The notes beneath the pieces were generated by a model. It did no database searches and had not been told where the DNA came from. It saw only the letters and a program-made list of their open reading frames with translations. Made by a program: the position numbers and the translations under genes. Below are positions 57,874 to 64,000 of a stretch of 64,000 nucleotides of DNA, one piece after another; position 1 is the stretch's first letter; each line of letters starts with the position of its first letter. The stretch is from Zygnema cylindricum. Its lineage: Eukaryota > Streptophyta > Zygnematophyceae > Zygnematales > Zygnemataceae. The stretch spans positions 1 through 64,000 of the forward strand of contig JBBHKE010002230.1 in NCBI GenBank assembly GCA_037447655.1, given 5' to 3'.

Positions 57874-58918
57874 TGTAGAAATTAATGGTTTTTTAAGTAT
57901 TTTCTAAGTCAGAAATAAGAAAGAAGCCCAGGCAGTCTACCTCTAACTTCTCTCTCCAAACTCTCAAACTTGTCGCAGTCACTGAGAAATTGGAGAGGAA
58001 GCTAGAGCCATGGCTACATAGGCTATCCTGAGGTTTACAGGAAATATATATGCGGGGTTTATTAAGTAAAAATATATATACGGCGGCCATAGGATTTGAA
58101 CGTGGAACCTGGCGACCGGCAAGCTACCGGTAGCCGGTAAACTTAGCCGTTAAGTCTAGAAGTAGTATTACGTACTATATAGTTTGATATCTATTTAAAC
58201 ATTATTACGTAGGATAAATCATTTAACTATAATTGTTTACGGGATACATAGAACCGGTAGTGTAAAAGTACGAATTGCGGTACGGACAAGAAATCAATAC
58301 CACGCATTGATTTTGTAATCGAAAAAAATACCGCGCATGTATTTATTACGGCTCCGATCAAATGTGAATTTAATCAGACGGCCACAATTAGCGCCGAGAT
58401 CTCGGAAGAAGAATTCAGCGGTTTACGGGTATCGCCATATCGGATGACACGTGGCGAAATTACATTGGATCGTGGTATCTTCGGAGATTACGGCACCGAA
58501 TCCGGATATGACATGTGTCGACATTTAGGCCATGTTGTACAAATTCCGTACATAAAGTACACCGGCGACTGTACTTTTGTGTACGGAGGAGAAATCTGAT
58601 TGGTTCCGTACATCAGTAGATAGAGTCTGTGAGAGAGATAGAACTTAGAAAAATAAGGAGATACGATCCTCTCTCCTAGAGAGCTTCTGTACAAAAGGTT
58701 AACCTTGACCCTCCATAACTTACTCTCAGGGAGCAAATTCAGAGATTCTTTTTGCTATCGACTCAAGGGAGTCTTGCCTTAACAAGGGTATAGGTGGTCA
58801 GAGTTTTTGTCTGCTAGGGTGGCAGTTATTTTTGCTGAAACACAAAGGGGTCAGGATTATCCTAGAGGCTTTTTGGAAGTTGTCCACTATGGGGACTTAT
58901 GGAGGTCTTAAAGTTTCG
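57874..58918 (+). repeat. Copia-2 3' LTR
   Basis: 1045 bp after the polypurine tract AAAATAAGGGGAG (57861-57873). The last base appears mutated (CG instead of CA). Confidence 0.92.
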
Positions 58919-61620
58919 GTACTTAGATGTGTTTCCCCCGAAGCTCCCCGAAAGATTACCTCCGAAGCGCGAAGTAGACCATATGATAGAGCTTGTTCCT
59001 GGAGCGGTACCCCCGGCTAATCGGATGTACAAGATGAGCTACACCGAGTTGGACGAAGTGAAAAAGCAACTCGCGGAGTTGGTCGAAGCCGGAGCAATCG
59101 AACCAAGCAAGTCACCGTATGGGACCCCCGTTCTCTTTGTAAACAAGAAAGATGGAGGTTTCCGTATGTGTATTGATTACCGAGCGCTGATAAATTAACG
59201 GTGAAGAATGCGTACCCCCTACCGAGGATAGACGAATTGTTGGATCGACTTCGAGGTGCTAAATATTTTACGAAAATAACTTGCGGAGCGGCTACCACCA
59301 GATTAGAATTGCCAAGGAAGATGTGGAGAAAACGGCGTTCAGAACTCGATACTGTCATTTCCAGTTTCGGGTAATGCCGTTCGGGTTGACTAACGTACCG
59401 GCAACCTTTATGCATTTAATGAATTCCATTTTTCGGCAATATCTGGACACGTTTGTGATCGTTTTCCTAGACGACATACTAGTGTATAGCAGAACGAAAG
59501 AGGAGCATATGAAGCACTTACAGACGGTCCTCCAAGTCCTTCGGGAAAATAAGTTATACGCAAAAAGAAGTAAATGTGACTTCTTCAAGGAGAAGATTAA
59601 TTTTTTAGGCCATGTGGTGAGCCGGGACGGAATCCCAGTGGATCCAAACAAGACAAGGGTAGTTAAGGAGTGGCCGCATCCGGCGAATATAACGGAGTTA
59701 CGGAGCTTTCTAGGACTATGCTCCGATTATCGACGTTTTGTCGAAGGTTTCGCAAAAATCGCTGCACCGCTCACGGAATTGCTCAAGAATGACGTGCCCT
59801 ATGATTGGAAAAAGGCCCAAGGGGCAGCCTTTAACATGCTAAAGGAGCGGTTTGTTATCGCCCCTGTGTTAGCTGTTCCCGACCCGGACTTACCCTGGAC
59901 GATAATTACGGACGCTAGCGATACGGCCATTGGAGCAATCCTTATGCAAGATCAAGGGAAAGGTCTTCAACCCATTGCCTACGACAGTCGAAAACTAAAG
60001 GCAGCAGAGCTAAACTGGGCCACCCATGAGAAGGAGACAATAGCTATCATCAATGCGCTGGAGGTTTGGAAGTGTTACGTTCAGGGGAAACGGATCACGG
60101 TTATCACGGATCACCACGCCTTACAATATCTCCAAACCCAGCCGAAGTTGTCCAAGAAACAAGTGCGCTGGATGACGTTTCTACAAACCTTCGGTCTAGA
60201 ACTTGTTATAGAATATAAGCCGGGCAAAACGAACCCGGCGGATGCGTTGTCAAGAAGACCCGACGTCGCTGCGCCGGTAGCGGAGCAGTGACCGCAAGCA
60301 TCGCAACATGGGAACGTAGGCTCTGTGAAGGAGAACATCGCACCGTCAACCGCAGCGCAAGACCTGGAACTCATCGCAGTCACCAGTACGGTGCAGGTGG
60401 ATGACCAGTGGTTAGGTCGGATAACGGCCGCCTGCGGCGACGATGATTCACTAAAGGAAATCATTAAACAGAAAGTACTCCTTCGAAACGCCAATGGTAT
60501 GTGGCGATACAGACCGAGTAAGACAACACGACTTTATGTGCCAACAAATACGGAACTTCGTCACATGATTCTTAAAATGAGTCACGACGAGCCGCTCAGT
60601 GGACATTTTGGGCGGGATAAAACAACCGCACGTGTCGCTGAGGCGTATTACTGGCCGAACATGACTCAAGACATTGGAGAATATGTCCAGACGTGTGACT
60701 CCTGTAATAGGAACAAACCAGATTCAGGGCAACGAGGTCTGTTACAACCCTTTCCGATACCATCTGTTCCTTGGGAGGCGATTTCGATGGATTTCATCAT
60801 GGCCCTCCCACTGACGAAGGAGGACTACGACTTGATCTTCGTTGTCGTGGATTACCTGATGAAAATGGCACATTTTCTACCCACGTCCACTACAGCTACT
60901 GCACGAGATATCGCGGACTTACTCTTATAGGAGATATTCCGCCTTCACGGACTTCCGATAAGGATCGTCCGCGATCGCGAACGTAAATTCGTGAGCCACT
61001 TTTGGCAAAATCTTTTTGTGCTATGTGGCACGCAGCTGGCTATATCAACAGCCTACTACCCTCAAACTGATGGTCAGACTGAAAGGGTGAATCAAACTGC
61101 GTTGCGGGCTTATGTCTCGGTGCACCAAACGGATTGGGTGGACCATTTATCAGCAATCCAGGTAGCATATAACAGTACAGTGCACTCTTCGACGAATGCT
61201 GCGCCGTTCTCCCTCAATGGACGATAGCCCACTCTTCCCCAAAACTTATTGGTAGCGGACTGCCAAACTTCGGCGGTTATGGACTTTGCCAAATCGCTGC
61301 AAGGAAACCTGGAAAAGGCGGCCAAGGCGCTCCAAATGGCAAAGGATCGTCAAAAGTCGCATGCCGACGCTCATCGGAAGGACATTGTCTTTAGCGTGGG
61401 GGACAAGGTTCGCCTTGATATGACAAACCTCTCCTTGCCGGGTGCCCTCTCGAAGAAGTTGGCACCGAAGTTCACGCGCCCGTTCACCATTCTTTCCTGT
61501 GTGGGCGCTGTGGCTTACAAGTTGGATATCCCGACGGACTGGCATATCCACAACGTCTTTCATGTTTCCCTTCTTAAGCCATTCCGCAATCCTGATTTGG
61601 TGTTCCCTCATTGACGACGA
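58919..61620 (+). pseudogene. pol: Gypsy pol (RT, RNase H, integrase)
   Basis: Resumes after Copia-2 with LDVFPPKLPERLPP. RT blocks are GAIEPSKSPYGTPVLFV, CIDYRAL, a short stretch with two single-base shifts (about 59190-59280), then [20 protein letters not shown] and the catalytic FLDD at 59464-59475. RNase H has [13 protein letters not shown] and [10 protein letters not shown], with a stop (TGA) after [12 protein letters not shown] near 60289. The integrase has its HHCC finger (HFGRDKT ... CDSCNR), D at 60790-60792, D at 60973-60975 and E at 61081-61083, with TAG stops at 60928 and 61225. The C-terminal part contains VGDKVRLDMTNL and VFHVSLLKPF. Nearly complete but disabled. Confidence 0.92.
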
Positions 61621-61650
61621 AATACTCCTTTACCACCGGTTCGGGGAACC

Positions 61651-61830
61651 TTGGATGAGTATGAGGTAGACGAGATCCTTCAATCACGCCACTCTCGTAA
61701 TTCCCACTCCACCCAATATTTGGTGGGCTGGAAGGGCTACGGTGTTGAGGACGACTCTTGGGTGGACGAGAGGGATTTGCATTCTCCGGAGTTGCTGCGC
61801 TGGTTTCAGCGGAGTGAGGACACTCAGCTT
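61651..61830 (+). pseudogene. Gypsy integrase C-terminal chromodomain
   Basis: Reads DEYEVDEILQSRHSRN, YLVGWKGYGVEDDSWV and LHSPELLRWF, a chromodomain fold. In chromoviruses this domain steers integration to marked chromatin. The TGA at 61612 separates it from the rest of integrase in this copy. Confidence 0.88.
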
Positions 61831-62303
61831 TACCGGAGGGGCAATCGCAGCGGCTGCGATAAAGGAGCGAATCGCAGTGTCGCAACCATCGCAATCATCT
61901 TGCGGACGCGGCAACGGAACGCATCGGTGATGTTACCCCACAGCAGCGCTGTAACAGCGCAGCCACCGCAGCGCAACATGGTTACGATGCCGTCAGAGGA
62001 TCGCAGCACCACCGCTGTGCTGACATGAAAGCGCAACCGCGCAATTGTGTTTCACTATGTGGGTAACGACGAACCCTCGGTCTCGCCGCAGCAGCGCAGT
62101 TTTATTAATGATGAACGCTGTGATACCCTCGCACGTTGCGACGCGTCGCAAGGTCCAAGAGTGAAACCCTCAATCCCCGTGAATAAAGTCGCCATCCGTC
62201 CTCGCGATCAACCTAGTCTCGGCAGCTTGAAATTGCTTCTCTCTGCACAGTCTGTTTACCTTCGCTTCAGGATTTACCGGAATTGTCTTTTTCAACAGTG
62301 TCT

Positions 62304-62580
62304 ATGGCGTCATCGTCCTCTCCACCACCGAAAAGGAGGAGACGCGTACGAGTGGGACAAGGAGATGCGAACCGAATTACCCGAAGTTGTACCCGAAGAA
62401 GGGGAAGATCAGATTCGGGAGCGAATCACTAGAAGGCGGTTGGGAGCGGCAGATCATCATATTGCGTTGCTTGAGACCCGATGTGAACAGCTCCAAAATC
62501 AACTCGACGCCCTTCGCCAGGAATTCCATGAGTATCTCGAGGAAACATACGACATACTCCGGCAGTTGCAGTTTCCCTGA
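62304..62580 (+). pseudogene. Extra small frame between pol and the 3' LTR (NLS plus coiled coil)
   Basis: ATG 62304 gives MASSSSPPPKRRRRVRVGQG, a basic nuclear-localisation-like start that ends at TAG after 42 codons. In another frame the segment from about 62370 continues EVVPEEGEDQIRERITRRR and a leucine-heptad coiled coil (LETRCEQLQNQLDALRQEF) to TGA at 62578. One frameshift would join them. Not a usual part of chromoviruses. Function unknown; could be a captured or element-specific accessory frame. Confidence 0.45.
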
Positions 62581-62625
62581 GTAAATCCAAGTTCAGCGGG
62601 ACGTTGAATCCTTAGTGGGAGGCAG

Positions 62626-63116
62626 TGTAACAAGGTTACAGAGTTAGGTACTTAGTGGCTAGGGCTAGGCTGCTATAGTTGCGATTCCAGAGCAGCGCAG
62701 CTGCGATTCCAGACCAGCGCAACATAGCAGCATAGCAGCGTAACAACTTAGCGGCGTAGCAACTTAGTAGCGCAGCAGCGTAGCAACGGAGCATAGCAAC
62801 GCCGCAGAATGTAGATTGAGCTGTATAGTTCTATAAGGAAGTTTTGGATAGTTCTCGGTTGACCGTGAAGGTCCAGGTGTACAGCTGTACAGTACTAGGA
62901 TGACTAGCAGGTAGTTAGTGTAAATAATCGAGTAGAACTTGTGAATAGGGACCTGAAGTAGACCTATATAGCAAGAGCAACCTTGTACTCTCTTTCCAGC
63001 AATAAAGCGCCACCTTGTCTGTAAGTACTGTGTGCTCCTACTGTTGCTACGGGAAGGTCCTTGGTGTTTTCGTTGTGCATTCTGACGTGTTGTGGTGTAT
63101 TGTTGCCTCTGTTACA
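62626..63116 (+). repeat. Gypsy 3' LTR
   Basis: 491 bp, same length as the 5' LTR; preceded by a purine-rich stretch GTGGGAGGCAG. Confidence 0.95.
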
Positions 63117-63870
63117 TTTGCTGTCCGAGAATTTTGGCGAACCGACATACTTCGTTGGCCGGAATTTCCGCGACCAAGTTTGAATCGATGTACAGACGGT
63201 CGCGAACCGAAACATCAACTCCAAATAATATCGACACCAGCGTGGATTCGAACGCAAATCTACGGCCAAGAAAGATGCAGACAAATGGACGATCCTGAAG
63301 AGAACTGCACCCGTCGACGCTGATTGGTCCATTTTAAGTCGTGGACCTTTGGAGGTCTCACGCATTTACAGGTAGCATAGGAAGGGTTTTTATCCGTAGG
63401 CTGTAGATTTTGTAACGTAAGGCAGACGATTCTGGTCGCCTATTGGCCAAAATCCAAACTAGGCGCAAGCAACTACATAGAACGCATGTATTTGCGGTAG
63501 GTTAGACGCTCAGCTGTAGACTTCATACTTAGCGAAATTTAGGAGAATTATGTGCTCACAATTTCAAGAGCACAGGAATTCTCATTTTGGAAGATTTGAC
63601 CTAAACTTTGAGGATTTTTCTTGTGGAATTGTCAAGATAGTTTTAGTGACTATTTTTCTGGTCATTAAGCGTTTTAATGCCTAGCTCTTACTTTCTTTCA
63701 CTGTAAACCTGCCCTACAAATTAATCTACGCGGCTCACGCCGAGGCCTAACCGGTTTCCCTTCACTTCTTCTCGCGTCCTATCAAGTGGATTTCTGCTCG
63801 GCCTTCTTTCTCATGCTGTTGCAGAACCTTGCATTGTGATTGGACAGTTTTGGGTTTGCTTATGTGGTTT
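63117..63870. other. Right flank of the Gypsy, no gene recognised
   Basis: Open frames on both strands near 63120-63360 without recognisable motifs. The rest is AT-rich. Confidence 0.4.
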
Positions 63871-63873
63871 ACT

Positions 63874-63965
63874 GCGTGATAGTGGATTAGGGTTTGCTTT
63901 CCTCGTATGTTTTGTGTGTGCGTGATAGTGGATTAGGGTTTGCTTTCCTCGTATGTTTTGTGTGT
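63874..63965 (+). repeat. 46-bp tandem duplication
   Basis: GCGTGATAGTGGATTAGGGT and following bases occur at 63874 and again at 63920 with no change seen. Recent duplication; contains TTAGGGTTTG. Confidence 0.9.
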
Positions 63966-64000
63966 GACTGAATTTGGTTATCTCAGATTGCTCGCAGTTT

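Larger units (their letters stand above)
52478..58918 (+). mobile_element. Copia-2, Ty1/Copia element nested in Gypsy pol
   Basis: 5' LTR 52478-53523 and 3' LTR 57874-58918. The flanking 5 bp are GTACG and GTACT, a target duplication with one difference. Same family as Copia-1 (LTR block order and proteins close), but its LTRs differ from each other at several percent, indicating an older insertion. Frames broken; leader deleted. Confidence 0.95.
50377..63116 (+). mobile_element. Chromodomain Gypsy retrotransposon (split by Copia-2)
   Basis: 491-bp LTRs at 50377-50867 and 62626-63116, TGTAAC ... GTTACA. The flanking 5 bp are TTTGT and TTTGC. Gene order is gag, protease, RT, RNase H, integrase, chromodomain, the order of plant chromoviruses. 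Without Copia-2 it is about 6.3 kb. Frames carry a few stops and single-base shifts, so it is recently dead. Confidence 0.95.

Noticed and set aside
62964-63365. Minus-strand 133-codon frame across the Gypsy 3' LTR border
   Set aside because: Half lies in the LTR and half in flank; no motif, so chance is likely.

Overview
The window looks like repeat-rich nuclear DNA of a land plant. It holds a GT-AG spliced gene for a predicted plastid protein, plant-type Copia and chromodomain-Gypsy LTR retrotransposons, degenerate TTTAGGG-type repeats and dense MITE clusters. A run of 10 N at 47490-47499 marks an assembly gap. I cannot place the species. Only one gene looks intact (6850-9525). Nearly everything else is mobile DNA or its debris.

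Layout. 1-6627: nested terminal-inverted-repeat elements, including a four-insertion hAT-type nest at 4171-6390 whose 8-bp target duplications can all be read. 6850-9525: three-exon nuclear gene for a predicted chloroplast protein. 9526-15300: sparse sequence with a solo Copia LTR (11365-12362), another hAT-like MITE and a TA-flanked MITE. 15366-18044: an F-box-like fragment, a long TCTCCC-type repeat, and an unrecognised, phase-consistent spliced gene carrying one stop codon. 18400-26300: dispersed repeats, a three-copy tandem array and a 1.6-kb direct repeat with pyrimidine-rich tails.

26884-40808: minus-strand remains of a DNA transposon-like unit. It has a degenerate DD35D (pogo/Tc1 clan) transposase in three exons, an unrecognised acidic repeat protein, and GCGACGA palindromes in its non-coding parts. 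Copia-1 (30569-37883) sits inside the acidic-protein gene; without it the frame is continuous except for nonsense codons. A second copy of the unit's first exon lies head-to-head at 43805-44194. 44285-47360 is a TCTA-type satellite around a Copia leader remnant. 47500-49920 holds shuffled Copia and Gypsy fragments.

50377-63116 is one chromodomain Gypsy element with 491-bp LTRs. It was split inside pol by Copia-2 (52478-58918). Removing Copia-2 rejoins the Gypsy frame. Both Copia elements carry a primer-binding site complementary to the anticodon arm, not the 3' end, of plant initiator tRNA-Met. That implies half-tRNA priming as in Drosophila copia, and it is the most interesting mechanistic signal here. 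All retroelement reading frames are broken, so none looks autonomous. All assignments come from reading the sequence and from recalled family motifs; no database search was run.
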